64,000 nucleotides of DNA from Pseudomonadota bacterium (GCA_027623555.1 JAQBSZ010000001.1:186001-250000); one strand, 5' to 3'; counted from the first letter of the stretch, positions 53,702-62,891 are shown. Notes: generated by a model not told the origin, from the sequence alone. Translations and numbers: made by a program.

Positions 53702-54529
53702 TCACTGCGAACTGCGTTCTGGCTGTTTGCGCAGGTGACCGTAGATCAAGTCTTCTACAAACTCCACACATCTGAATTCCAATATTTCTGCATTCGGCTC
53801 GACACGCCGATAGAGGGGCATGCTCATGGTCCAGGGTCGAGTAAACACGTTCGGGTCTTCGATTGTGACTTCATACATCATGGTGTCTGCACTGCGCGGC
53901 GTGAACCGTTCGATCACTTGCAGGGCATCGCTATGAAAGTTTCCGGCCCGATCGAACCAGGTCTGCCCATTGAAGCCGCTGGTATCGACAACTAGCGTTG
54001 CTCCGTCCCAACTTCCGTTCGACCAACCCATCCAGGTAGGGGCAGGCGCTGGAGTATGGTTCTCCATGTAGATCGTCCGGACCGCGCCAGCGTACTCATG
54101 GATTAACATAATGTGCTGTCGACTCTGAATAATCTGAAAAGGGAAGGGCAGGTAGGTGGCGCGCGGCACGCCGGGTAGATAACACTTGATCTCAGGGTCA
54201 AGTTCCAGGCGCTTGGCGAAGTTCTCGTCTCTTTGTGCCCGCGCCTCCGGCCGATACGGAATCTCGCCGCCGTCGACGACACCAAGACCCGCCGGTACTG
54301 CGGCAATGGCACCGAGTTCCCGCACCATAGAGGGACCCGCCGCGTGCGGCTCGATGTTCCAATTTGCCGTGTTGATGGACTGCCAGATGCCATTCAGGTC
54401 AGGACTACCATCGGCAGTGAGTGGTGCCTGGTAGTCAGCAAGCTGTGCAGTGGCGCTCGTCATGCCGAGCAACAAACCGACCGCGATGGCGGCTGTCCTG
54501 GTGGCCCATCTTCCAAATCGGTCTCCCAT
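53702..54529 (-). CDS. secreted protein, 'ADG-PDL-G-W' family, paralogue 3 (shorter)
   Basis: AGGAG precedes the ATG; 275 residues. Signal peptide (TAAIAVGLLLGMTSATAQLA), then PLTADGSPDLNGIWQSINTANW, KCYLPGVPRATYLPFPFQIIQSRQH, WMGWSNGSWDGATLVVDTSGFNGQTWFD and VEPNAEILEFRCVEFVEDL. It shares the WDG-TLVV and RADTM-type blocks with the two other members but is shorter and lacks their YACHEGNY end. First gene of a three-gene operon with paralogue 2 and the DUF6152-like gene. Confidence 0.76.
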   Translation of the reverse strand: MGDRFGRWATRTAAIAVGLLLGMTSATAQLADYQAPLTADGSPDLNGIWQSINTANWNIEPHAAGPSMVRELGAIAAVPAGLGVVDGGEIPYRPEARAQRDENFAKRLELDPEIKCYLPGVPRATYLPFPFQIIQSRQHIMLIHEYAGAVRTIYMENHTPAPAPTWMGWSNGSWDGATLVVDTSGFNGQTWFDRAGNFHSDALQVIERFTPRSADTMMYEVTIEDPNVFTRPWTMSMPLYRRVEPNAEILEFRCVEFVEDLIYGHLRKQPERSSQ

Positions 54530-55008
54530 CAGGGCGGTCTCCTGGGTAATCTCATGCAGTACCTGCCAAGAATAATCCCTGCAATCATGGGCGCTGTCAA
54601 TGCAGCGGGAGAATGTGTACTAGAAGCAAGACAAGAAAAGGGCGCTAGTGCAGTTCATAACGATAGCCAAGAGCTATTTAGCATTACGAGCACTCAAATA
54701 TTGAACACAACAACTCATTCAATGGGCATCCAAAATAAATCAATAGCTGAATTGCTCAGAAATTGAATCGTCAAACCATGAAGTTAAGTTATTCATGTCC
54801 CCCTGTTGTTTCCTCAGACTCTGACCCCTTGAATACGCTTAAGTTATTGGTATCCCCTATTAATCTTAATCCAATCCGGATTCGCACAATGCCGGCAATT
54901 ATTGTATTTTTGGCGCTGGGTTTCAGCCTCTAAATGAACCGGCGACTCAAGAGGCGGTTCTCGTTGGAATGGGTCTCGCCGCTAACATCCACCGAGCAGG
55001 AATTACTT
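54530..55008. other. 480-bp divergent gap with two GTCCCC-type direct repeats
   Basis: The gap separates the three-gene operon (minus) from the PQQ-like gene (plus). GAAGTTAAGTTATTCATGTCCCC (about 54780-54802) and CTTAAGTTATTGGTATCCCC (about 54838-54857) are direct partial copies of the palindrome arm seen at 47154 and 59512. No gene is seen. Confidence 0.6.
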
Positions 55009-56676
55009 ATGTTTTTTTACTCTCGTCCTAAAGCAATTTTTAGATTTTCTCTGTCCCTGACTGCGTTACTGTGCGCAGGCCTGACCGCTGCTCAGCCAGG
55101 CTTGGCTCAGGAGCAGACCACGGGAGACGACTGGGTCGCTGCGACCATGTGCGCGGCGGATAGTCGCTCGGTAGACCTGGAGCAGGCGCTATCCTTTACC
55201 TATACGCAAGCTGATGGCAACAATCCGCGCCACCTTGATGCCACGCAGGCGGGCCTCACCACGGCCGATCTGTCAAAGCTGGCACTGGCCTGGGCGGTCG
55301 CCTTTCCCGAAACGTCCGGTTTGCGCGCCGCGCCGGTGATCATTGGCTCGACTATTTTCTATTCCGCCACCGATTCCGGTCGAGTTCTTGCGCTGGACAT
55401 CAACACCGGTTGCGCCAAGTGGGTCTACGATGCGGACACGCGCCTGCGCTCTTCAATGGCCTACGCGGTAATCGATGGCTTGGGCACACTGGTGTTTAGC
55501 GATCAGGGTGGTATGGTTCATGCCATCAACGCGGAAAATGGCGAGTTGATTTGGGTCGCGAGCGGCCAGGCATCCAACAACCAGGCAATGATTACCGGCA
55601 CACCGGTTATTTTTGATGACAAGATAATCGTGCCGCTTTCCGGTTCCGGTGTCATTACCGGTGGCAACCCGCGCTTTGAATGCTGTGAAAATCACGGCGC
55701 CGTCACCGCACTGGATGTACGCACCGGAGAAAAACTGTGGGAATACCACACCATGCCAGCGGCTGAATACACTGGCGTGGTCAGCTCCACCGGTGTAAAA
55801 CAGCGCGGCCCTTCCGGTGCCCCAATCTGGACTACGCCCACTGTTGATGCAGAGCGAGGCCAGGTTTACGTCACCACTGGCGAAAATACTTCGCACCCCA
55901 CCACCAATACCAGCGATGCGATCATCGCCCTGAATCTTGAAACCGGGGAGGCAAACTGGGTTTTCCAGGCACTAGCGAATGACATGTGGAATTTCGGCTG
56001 CAGCGCCGGCGGCCCTAACTGCATAATTCTGGAAGATACCAATGCTGTCGATTTCGATTTTGGCGGCCCTGCCATCCTGGTAGAGGCAGGTGACCGGGAG
56101 CTGCTGATTGCCGGCCAGAAATCCGGCGATCTCTGGGCCCTGGATCCGGTCACGGGTGCGCTGGTCTGGAATCAGCGCGTCGGTGAAGGGACAGCGCTGG
56201 GCGGCAACCATTGGGGCATCGCCACCGATTCCGAGCGCGCCTTCATGACCATCAACGATCCAGGCGGCATGGGTAGGAACAGCCGGCCTGGTATTTACAC
56301 TTATTTCGTCGGCACCGGTGAGCCAAGTTGGCACTACGAAGTACAGCCGGATTGTGGTGGCGAGCGCAGCGAAAGGCTCAGGCGCTGTGAATCACTGTAT
56401 GGTTTCTCTGCGACACCGTTGTCCGTGGACGGGGCAGTCATCACCGGGGGACTCGACGGGCGCCTGTTTATATTCAATTCGGATTCGGGCGAGCTGCTTT
56501 TTCAATACGACACGGCAACGGAGTTTGAAACCGTTAACGGAGTCGAAGGCTATGGCGGTTCAATCGACAGTCATTCCATTGCCGCGGGATCTGGCATGGT
56601 GTTTGTAGGTTCCGGATACGGTCAGTTCAGTCAGGTGCCCGGTAACGTGCTGCTGGCTTTTAAGCCGGTGGAATAA
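55009..56676 (+). CDS. PQQ-binding propeller protein, polyvinyl-alcohol-dehydrogenase-like
   Basis: The start is taken at ATG 55009, where the signal peptide begins (FRFSLSLTALLCAGLTAAQPGLAQ); 555 residues. Blades include GTIFYSATDSGRVLALDINTGCAKWVYDA, PVIFDDKIIVPLSGSGVITG, the vicinal Cys pair in RFECCENHGAVTALDVRTGE, and YVTTGENTSHPTTNTSDAIIALN. This matches, from recall, the quinoprotein polyvinyl alcohol dehydrogenase group, minus its cytochrome domain. It would oxidise secondary alcohols in the periplasm. It is divergent from the three-gene secreted-protein operon. Confidence 0.8.
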   Translation: MFFYSRPKAIFRFSLSLTALLCAGLTAAQPGLAQEQTTGDDWVAATMCAADSRSVDLEQALSFTYTQADGNNPRHLDATQAGLTTADLSKLALAWAVAFPETSGLRAAPVIIGSTIFYSATDSGRVLALDINTGCAKWVYDADTRLRSSMAYAVIDGLGTLVFSDQGGMVHAINAENGELIWVASGQASNNQAMITGTPVIFDDKIIVPLSGSGVITGGNPRFECCENHGAVTALDVRTGEKLWEYHTMPAAEYTGVVSSTGVKQRGPSGAPIWTTPTVDAERGQVYVTTGENTSHPTTNTSDAIIALNLETGEANWVFQALANDMWNFGCSAGGPNCIILEDTNAVDFDFGGPAILVEAGDRELLIAGQKSGDLWALDPVTGALVWNQRVGEGTALGGNHWGIATDSERAFMTINDPGGMGRNSRPGIYTYFVGTGEPSWHYEVQPDCGGERSERLRRCESLYGFSATPLSVDGAVITGGLDGRLFIFNSDSGELLFQYDTATEFETVNGVEGYGGSIDSHSIAAGSGMVFVGSGYGQFSQVPGNVLLAFKPVE

Positions 56677-56778
56677 CGCTACTTACGATCAGCATCTAAT
56701 TAAAAGGAAGTCAGAGTAAAACTACTGTATCTTTCCTCTGACTCTATTTATTTGTCTATTTAGCCGTAGAAAGCTGTG

Positions 56779-57663
56779 ATGCCCTTGCACATGAGAATGA
56801 TTGTTTGTTTTGCGATCGTACTGGTATTGAATTTTTCCCAGTCGGCACATGCAGAACGATCCCGGTTAGAGAGTGATTACCTGATAACACCCCGGGTCGA
56901 TGTCGATGGCATCGAGGCATTCGCGCTAATCTTCCGTATCGAGTTTAACGGCGAATACCTGTTTGTTTTGGAACATGCGTCTGATCCGGAACAAAATACC
57001 ACCAGTTCTGGCAGATACGATTCTGATTCACAAACCCTCGTAGTGGACGAGAACGAACTTGAAACCGGCGAGCTGTATTCTGCCACTCTGGAATTCGTGT
57101 CCCAGTCGCCGGACACAGTTTTCAGATTGAAAAGCGCCGCGTTACTATTCTCGCCTTCGGGTCAATCTGAACCCACTACAGATGATGTTCCTTTACCTAT
57201 TCGAAGCGGCGTACGACCAAGAACGACTTCCGATGTCCCTCACGTCCAGATTGGGGTAGAACCTGTGTCAGCAGTCAACACCGAACTGTTTCGACGGGTG
57301 TATATGCTGCCGGGGGTCGAACAGCGCACAGCATCAGTAAGCTTTCGTCCAGGCACGTGGGGTCTGTGGTTAGGGGATAATCTTACCATTGCCCAACCGC
57401 AGGTGAGGATCAGTGGACGAGAATTTGCCCACATCCATCCCGATGGCAGTCTGCATCTCTCACTGGAACCAAACCGTGCCATCGAAGCAGTACAGGCGCG
57501 CTGGGCAATCTTCCATCCCTGGGCTGATCAAGAAGGAAGGGAAGGGTTTGTAATGCTATATACGCCTCGATCCATGGAAGATCTGGATGTGATATTCCAA
57601 CTGATTGTCGATTCGTACAACTTTATTGCCGGGCAGAATGTTCAGGCCACAGATTACTATTAA
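56779..57663 (+). CDS. exported hypothetical protein
   Basis: About 294 residues. Signal peptide (MRMIVCFAIVLVLNFSQSAHAE; ATG 56791 is an alternative start). The mature part has beta-rich blocks (NGEYLFVLEHASD, ELYSATLEFVSQSPDT, VHIHPDGS-like EFAHIHPDGSLHLSLEPNRAIEAV) ending in GREGFVMLYTPRSMEDLDVIFQLIVDSYNF. A luciferase-like monooxygenase-associated 'HIHPDGSLH' pattern also occurs in lipid-oxidation proteins, but I cannot name a family. Stands alone downstream of the PQQ-like gene. Confidence 0.55.
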   Translation: MPLHMRMIVCFAIVLVLNFSQSAHAERSRLESDYLITPRVDVDGIEAFALIFRIEFNGEYLFVLEHASDPEQNTTSSGRYDSDSQTLVVDENELETGELYSATLEFVSQSPDTVFRLKSAALLFSPSGQSEPTTDDVPLPIRSGVRPRTTSDVPHVQIGVEPVSAVNTELFRRVYMLPGVEQRTASVSFRPGTWGLWLGDNLTIAQPQVRISGREFAHIHPDGSLHLSLEPNRAIEAVQARWAIFHPWADQEGREGFVMLYTPRSMEDLDVIFQLIVDSYNFIAGQNVQATDYY

Positions 57664-58181
57664 ATAAGGGGCAGACACATTTTTCTGGTAGTTTGCGGAG
57701 CTGGATATTCCCAAAAAAATGAGAAAATGAGGTCTGCTCCTGTTTTACACAGCCACTATATCAAGCCTCCTACGGCGCTGCCTCCCATAAGAAAAGTAAT
57801 CCTGACAACCCATCTAGTAATAGGAGACTCTGATGACCTAGTAACTTAGCCACTACAGAAGTGTACTATTTGGAGGTCATTAACCAGAAATGATTATTTT
57901 ACTTTTCTAATAGTGTCCCCAACATTACGGCAGCCATTACTTTCACTACCCCAGCAGTACCTTGATAGGAATGCGCGAGCCTAAAGCCAATTGAAGAAAC
58001 TATAGCACAGGCCCAGATTGGCATATAAAAAGACGAGGCTCGGAATAATGCAGTACTGATTATTTGCTCTGACCTTTTTTTATTAGGAATGAAAAGGTTG
58101 CACTAACGACTTAGGGTCGCGTATAAAAAACTTCCTTTGCCTTAAAAAGTATATTTAGCTAAAAGAACCAGGAGGCATGCA
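57664..58181. other. 520-bp gap with a palindrome; no gene
   Basis: The palindrome at 57668-57740 lies just after the stop of the previous gene. A TAGTGTCCCCAACATT fragment lies near 57909. The promoter of the sugar-dehydrogenase gene should be in the last 150 bases. No gene seen. Confidence 0.6.
57668..57740. repeat. extragenic palindrome, GGGGCAGACACATTTTT type
   Basis: GGGGCAGACACATTTTTC (57668-57685) pairs, with several mismatches, to GAAAATGAGGTCTGCTCC (57723-57740). The motif is of the REP-like type seen elsewhere in the window and may also end transcription of the upstream gene. Confidence 0.65.
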
Positions 58182-59441
58182 ATGAACAGATTCCGCCAGT
58201 TACTAAATTCTCGGTTTAATATCTTTACGATATTCCTGGCTATTCCGGTTAATGTTATAGCCGTTCTGTTGTTTCCAGCATCGACTGCAATCCAGGCGGC
58301 AGAGCCGCAAGGTGAAGTCTCTCGATACGAAAATCCCGGGATTGACAGCCTGCCGATGATCTTCGAAACCGACGAGTACGAGATACTAGTGGAAGTAGTT
58401 GCCAGCGGCCTGTCCCGGCCTTGGAGCATGGCATTCCTGCCAGACGGCGACATGTTTATCACGGAACGAAGTGGCAATGTTCGTGTGCTACGAGACGGCG
58501 TATTGGAACCTGATCCGTTACCAGGTACTCCTCAAGTACACGCCCTCCAGCTGTCCGGACTGATGGATATCGCCTTGCACCCGGACTATGACAGCAACGG
58601 CCTGGTCTATCTCACCTATAACAAGCCGTTGGGCGAACGCGAGCAGACCATTGTCCTGGCCCGGGGCCGCTATGACGGCAGCGGTTTTCAGGACATGCGC
58701 GATATTTTTGTCTCGACTCCTAACCACGCTGGCGGTTCACGGATTTTGTTCGCTCCGGATGGATCCCTGTTCATGACCGTTGGAGGTGCTTATACTGTGG
58801 GCCGCACCGCAGAACGAGCTCAGGATGGTGGCTGGCATTCGGGTAAGGTATTGCATTTGCGTGATGACGGCAGTCCGTTTCCCGGTAATCCGTTTGCCGG
58901 GCAGGCCAGTTATCACTCAGAGATTTACTCCATGGGTCACCGCAATCAGCACGGTCTGGCTTTTTATCCCCGCACCGGTGAATTATGGGCTCATGAGCAT
59001 GCCCCACAGGGCGGCGACGAGCTGAATATTATCAAGCCTGGCGCAAATTACGGTTGGCCGGTGGTTTCCTATTCCAGGGATTACGGCGGACCCAGAATCA
59101 CCCAACAACCTTGGCGGGAGGAGTTTGAACAACCGGTTGTATTCTGGCTGCCATCGATCGCACCGTCCGGGTTGATGTTTTACACTGGTGATCAATTTCC
59201 AGCTTGGCAAAACCATGCCTTCGTTGGCTCTATGCGAGTGGGTCGAATTTTGAGGACAGGGCATCTGGAAAGAATAGTCCTTAACGAAAATGGTGAAGAA
59301 ACTGCCAGGGAATGGATTCTGGAAGAACTGGGTGAGCGCATTCGGGATGTTAAACAGGGGCCAGATGGCCTTATTTACGTACTTACCGAATCACCCGAAG
59401 GTGTGCTATTGCGCCTGTCGCCGGTTGCACCGGTCCAGTGA
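58182..59441 (+). CDS. PQQ-dependent sugar dehydrogenase, soluble GDH/Asd (YliI) type
   Basis: ATG with AGGAGG upstream; 419 residues. Signal peptide-like N-terminus (FNIFTIFLAIPVNVIAVLLFPASTAIQA), then the six-bladed propeller of the glucose/sorbosone dehydrogenase family: VASGLSRPWSMAFLPDGDMFITERSGNVRVL, LSGLMDIALHPDYDSNGLVYLTY, YSMGHRNQHGLAFYP with the catalytic His, ELWAHEHAPQGGDELNIIKPGANYGWP. It oxidises aldose sugars in the periplasm with PQQ. It is the fourth quinoprotein-type gene within 16 kb. Confidence 0.93.
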   Translation: MNRFRQLLNSRFNIFTIFLAIPVNVIAVLLFPASTAIQAAEPQGEVSRYENPGIDSLPMIFETDEYEILVEVVASGLSRPWSMAFLPDGDMFITERSGNVRVLRDGVLEPDPLPGTPQVHALQLSGLMDIALHPDYDSNGLVYLTYNKPLGEREQTIVLARGRYDGSGFQDMRDIFVSTPNHAGGSRILFAPDGSLFMTVGGAYTVGRTAERAQDGGWHSGKVLHLRDDGSPFPGNPFAGQASYHSEIYSMGHRNQHGLAFYPRTGELWAHEHAPQGGDELNIIKPGANYGWPVVSYSRDYGGPRITQQPWREEFEQPVVFWLPSIAPSGLMFYTGDQFPAWQNHAFVGSMRVGRILRTGHLERIVLNENGEETAREWILEELGERIRDVKQGPDGLIYVLTESPEGVLLRLSPVAPVQ

Positions 59442-59470
59442 ACAAGTAAAGGGACTGAAAGTGGAAATTG

Positions 59471-59535
59471 GGAACACCCACAACTTAACAACTTGGGGCC
59501 TGCCTTCCGTTAAGTTGTTAAGTTGTGAGTGTCCC
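59471..59535. repeat. extragenic palindrome with AACTTAACAACTT arms and GTGTCCCC end
   Basis: A 16-bp perfect stem (59479-59494 with 59512-59527) extends with mismatches to about 25 bases (GGAACACC...GTGTCC). It lies between convergent genes and contains the stop of the right-hand one. The right arm is a relative of 47154-47176. It may act as a bidirectional terminator without a T-run. Confidence 0.8.
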
Positions 59536-59895
59536 CCTTCCGTCCCAACTAACCATCAGTACAATCGGTAGATTGAAACTACCAAGATTAACAAGGAACG
59601 TTGGAACTCCTACTACAAGCAAAAACACCATGCTGAAATTCCAGGCTATTTTTAATAGTGATCCTGAAAATTCATGTTTGGTTCGATCCCACACCCAAGC
59701 TAGTGCGAGTCCAAGTGCGAATGGAAACCCTAAAAAGAGCATGAAGAGTGGGTCATCCGCCGCACGAAATATATCCGTATTTTCATATATTGTCTGAAAT
59801 TCCGGAAAAATAGAGATGGTAATAAAGTTAATAGAAATTGTAGCTACCAACATTGCTGCACCGACTATTAGGCCGTTCCTAATAATTATTTTCAT
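59518..59895 (-). CDS. small membrane protein, function unknown
   Basis: The 125-residue protein has four hydrophobic segments (LIVGAAMLVATISINFITISI, FMLFLGFPFALGLALAWVW, AWNFSMVFLLVVGVPTFLV, LPIVLMV). No known family. It is more AT-rich than the neighbouring core genes. Its stop codon is formed inside the palindrome arm, so the repeat may have trimmed or extended its tail. No ribosome site is clear. Confidence 0.6.
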   Translation of the reverse strand: MKIIIRNGLIVGAAMLVATISINFITISIFPEFQTIYENTDIFRAADDPLFMLFLGFPFALGLALAWVWDRTKHEFSGSLLKIAWNFSMVFLLVVGVPTFLVNLGSFNLPIVLMVSWDGRGTLTT

Positions 59896-60100
59896 ATTTT
59901 TATTGTAAGTGTATAAGTTACAAATAAGCCCCTCTGCTCCCCCAAATTATCCTTGCTTCTTCCATGGTGGCAACCTCTTCTTTTTTTAAGTTTCCAATGC
60001 CAAAGCATTTCACCATTTTATTTTGTGGTGGCCGCTCTCACATCGGACTCGCAGAAAACCATACTCCAGGTGGCACCACTGTTGGTCTCGATGACCTGTT

Positions 60101-61123
60101 TCAATTGGCTAACGCGGGAACACGCACCAACACATAAGTAATATGGTCACCCTGGTTCGTCAAATATGCGTGTGGTATTTTGGCAGGGATGTGAAGTACG
60201 TCGCCGGCAGTCAAGGGAAATCTCGATCCGCCGTTGATCACGGCACCGGGTACGTTCGACTCGCCGATCATCTCTCCTCCCACTAAAACTGTCCCCTGGC
60301 CACTCTGAACGAAAACGACATCGATAATATCGTTATGCAGCTCCGGCCAACCATCGCGGTCACGCCGGATGAATCGAAGGCGGTGCGAATTGCCACCCAC
60401 GCCATAATCGGCCAGAGTCTCGCGGGATGAGCCATCGCTGCGCATTCGGGCAACAATATCCTCGTTCCTCTGTCCTAACTCCGCGGCTCGCCATAAACCG
60501 AAGCCCGGCGGATCAAGCATCGGGGCCTGACCGTCCGGGTTCTCTGTCACCGCGCCCCTGAATGCAGGGACTCTCACGAGGACATAGGTGATGTGCCCTG
60601 CACCTTCTATAAGGTAAGCGTGCGGAATCCCTGCCGGTATGCGAAGCACGTCTCCGGCTCCCACGGAATAGCGCGTACCACCGATGATTTCGGTCCCGAT
60701 GTCACCCTCACGCCCTAACATTTCACCGCCGGCAAGGATTGTTCCCTGACCACTTTGAATGTAGACATAGTCCTCGATGTTATCGTGCTGCTCTGGAAAT
60801 CCATTCCTATCTCGGCGAATGAACCGGAAGCGATGGGATCTTAACGGAGTCAGGTAGTCAGCCAGCGTCTCCCGAGAGGATCCGTCCGCTCGAATTGTCC
60901 TGCCGAGTTGGGCGTTTCGCTGCTCGAGCTCCAATGCACTCCATAGGAGGAATCCCGGCTCGTTCGCTTTGACATTTGTTGTCGGCAATCCTGTTTCAGC
61001 ATCAGATAGCGCCAGTTGCTGGCATGCCTGTAGGATAACCGCCACACAGATTGTAAGTGCGAGCGCTGAAAGCTTGGTGCATCGGACGGATGTGTGCGGT
61101 CGAGCCTTGGAGTCAGACATCAT
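60101..61123 (-). CDS. secreted bicupin lipoprotein with internal duplication
   Basis: The 340-residue product has a lipobox-like signal (LTICVAVILQACQQ). Two cupin halves of ~140 residues repeat each other: PGFLLWSALELEQRNAQLG ... SHRFRFIRRDRNGFPE-H, YVYIQSGQGTILAGGEM, GDVLRIPAGIPHAYLIEG-HITYVLVRVPA, then the same order with GFGLWRAAELGQRNEDIV, VVFVQSGQGTVLVGGEM and GDVLHIPAKIPHAYLTNQ. One His (PHAY) and a His in each E-H segment could bind metal, but the usual His-His-Glu-His cupin set is incomplete. Enzyme activity is uncertain. Confidence 0.82.
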   Translation of the reverse strand: MMSDSKARPHTSVRCTKLSALALTICVAVILQACQQLALSDAETGLPTTNVKANEPGFLLWSALELEQRNAQLGRTIRADGSSRETLADYLTPLRSHRFRFIRRDRNGFPEQHDNIEDYVYIQSGQGTILAGGEMLGREGDIGTEIIGGTRYSVGAGDVLRIPAGIPHAYLIEGAGHITYVLVRVPAFRGAVTENPDGQAPMLDPPGFGLWRAAELGQRNEDIVARMRSDGSSRETLADYGVGGNSHRLRFIRRDRDGWPELHNDIIDVVFVQSGQGTVLVGGEMIGESNVPGAVINGGSRFPLTAGDVLHIPAKIPHAYLTNQGDHITYVLVRVPALAN

Positions 61124-61449
61124 GCAGTACCGTATGGAATTCTAAGGGGCACTAATAGTTTAATAGCTTAAAGGTCATTGCGAATTAGGTGCCAAGTAAA
61201 ATGGCAAGAGTTCTTCCCTGAACGATATCCGACAAGGCTAGTAATAAATGAAAATGTAGAATTACCCAAATTATGGCCTCAAATCTGTGGGTGTCCAATT
61301 TAATTTTCAGAAACGGATATTATGTTTTAGCTAAGGTAGTGATTCACGATGGTTTCGTCGTTCATTTCCATATCAGCTAATAGATCATCGATATAACTGG
61401 GTATAAAAGATCCAATAAATCCTTCCGTGCCTCGATTCGGCAGGGCAAT
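61124..61449. other. 325-bp gap, nothing recognised
   Basis: This lies between two minus-strand genes. It is AT-rich, and TGTGGGTGTCCAATTTAA near 61287 faintly recalls the palindrome ends. No gene seen. Confidence 0.5.
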
Positions 61450-62739
61450 TTATGCCCAATCATGGGTTCGGTCTATCTCTTGATTCATCACATCTCCAAA
61501 AGGTAATTTCAAAGTGCCATGTAAATGTTCGGATAACCAGTGCACTCCAACTTCAAAGGTAAGTGTGCAGGCAAATGACGATGCCTGACCAATAAAACCA
61601 AGATTGGGAACGGTAGGCGGCAGAATATGCCGATATAGTCGAATATATCCTTTGCCTGAGATTTCCTGACTTATTTTGTCATTCAGAAACGGTGTTTCCT
61701 GTTGCCATCCAGTTGCAAAAATTACCAGATCAGCATCGAGCCTGGAACCGTCATCCAGTTCTATTCCTTTTTCTGAAAATTGCCTAACGGAACCACGAAG
61801 AACTTTTGCGAGCCCATAATTAACCACAGTAAAAAAATCACCGCCCACACCGACCTTCTCCATACCACTGGGTAGATTTTCTTTCGGGTCCAATTCCGGT
61901 GGAATCTTTAAATCTTTTCTCCATCCGGTTTCAGTAAATTTCCACCAGAGCCAGATCAGAGGTTTACCCAGACGATGAAACAACATTTTAACTTTACTGG
62001 AATGGTAGTATTTCAAAAAGAAAGTTAAAAATCTGGATGTTACTAAAAAATCGCCGGGGATTTTCACACCAGGTAAATAACGTGGTGCCATCCACTGCGG
62101 TCTTCTAAAGACCAAGGTTGGAGAAACACCTTGTTGTGCCGCCCACGCTGCACAGTCATACGCAGATTTACCGCCGCCGATAATGATGACTTTTTCTCCA
62201 TTATTATAAGTAGACTCTGTTACTTCACTGGAATGTAGAGTTCTTCCTTTGAATTGTTCTTTAGCTTCTATCTCTGGAATTTTCGGTTTATGAAAAACCC
62301 CGTTACAAATCACAACAAAATCGAAGTCTCTCTTATCGATATTTTCCGTAGCTTGATATGTAACAGTTAAGCATTCAGGATTGTCCTGTGATCGGGAAAC
62401 GTCAATAACTTCCGTGTTGCAAAATATTGAACTGCCAATATTGAAATGGTCTGCATATGCTTCCAGGTATTTATGGATATCCTCTGCATACGGGAATGTA
62501 TCGACGTCATCAGGATAAGGAAAATCTGAAAATGCATAGGTATATTTTGAATTATTTGCCCGTAGTCCCGGATAAGCACGTGATGGTGACCAGTTTCCGC
62601 CAAGATTCGAATCTCTTTCATAAATAAAAACACGAACGCCATCTTCCAAAAACGTTTTCGCAGTCACTAGTCCGGCGATTCCGGCCCCAATAATACAAAC
62701 ATCTTTGTTCAAATTATTATTCATTTTGGTGGAGCTCAT
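61450..62739 (-). CDS. flavin-containing monooxygenase (FMO-like)
   Basis: The start is taken at the ATG at 62739 (MSSTKMNNNL), 429 residues; a few more codons upstream are open. It has the FAD motif GAGIAGLVTA, the NADPH motif GGGKSAYDCAAW, and YPGLRANNSKYTYAFSDFPY, as in group B FMOs and their Baeyer-Villiger relatives, followed by the ATGWQQETPF of the C-terminal FAD domain. It would oxygenate amines, sulfides or ketones. The gene is clearly more AT-rich than its neighbours, suggesting a recent arrival. Cytoplasmic. Confidence 0.88.
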   Translation of the reverse strand: MSSTKMNNNLNKDVCIIGAGIAGLVTAKTFLEDGVRVFIYERDSNLGGNWSPSRAYPGLRANNSKYTYAFSDFPYPDDVDTFPYAEDIHKYLEAYADHFNIGSSIFCNTEVIDVSRSQDNPECLTVTYQATENIDKRDFDFVVICNGVFHKPKIPEIEAKEQFKGRTLHSSEVTESTYNNGEKVIIIGGGKSAYDCAAWAAQQGVSPTLVFRRPQWMAPRYLPGVKIPGDFLVTSRFLTFFLKYYHSSKVKMLFHRLGKPLIWLWWKFTETGWRKDLKIPPELDPKENLPSGMEKVGVGGDFFTVVNYGLAKVLRGSVRQFSEKGIELDDGSRLDADLVIFATGWQQETPFLNDKISQEISGKGYIRLYRHILPPTVPNLGFIGQASSFACTLTFEVGVHWLSEHLHGTLKLPFGDVMNQEIDRTHDWA

Positions 62740-62891
62740 TTTGTATTCTAATAAGAATATTATCTTCATAAACTATTAGAGTCCCCAAGGTCATGAATCA
62801 GTTCGTCAGTGGCATAGGCTGCTGACGAACTGACTCTTAAAGCGCTGCTTGGTTTTCTTAGCTTGTTGGTTTTCTTTTATGGGGCGCAATC

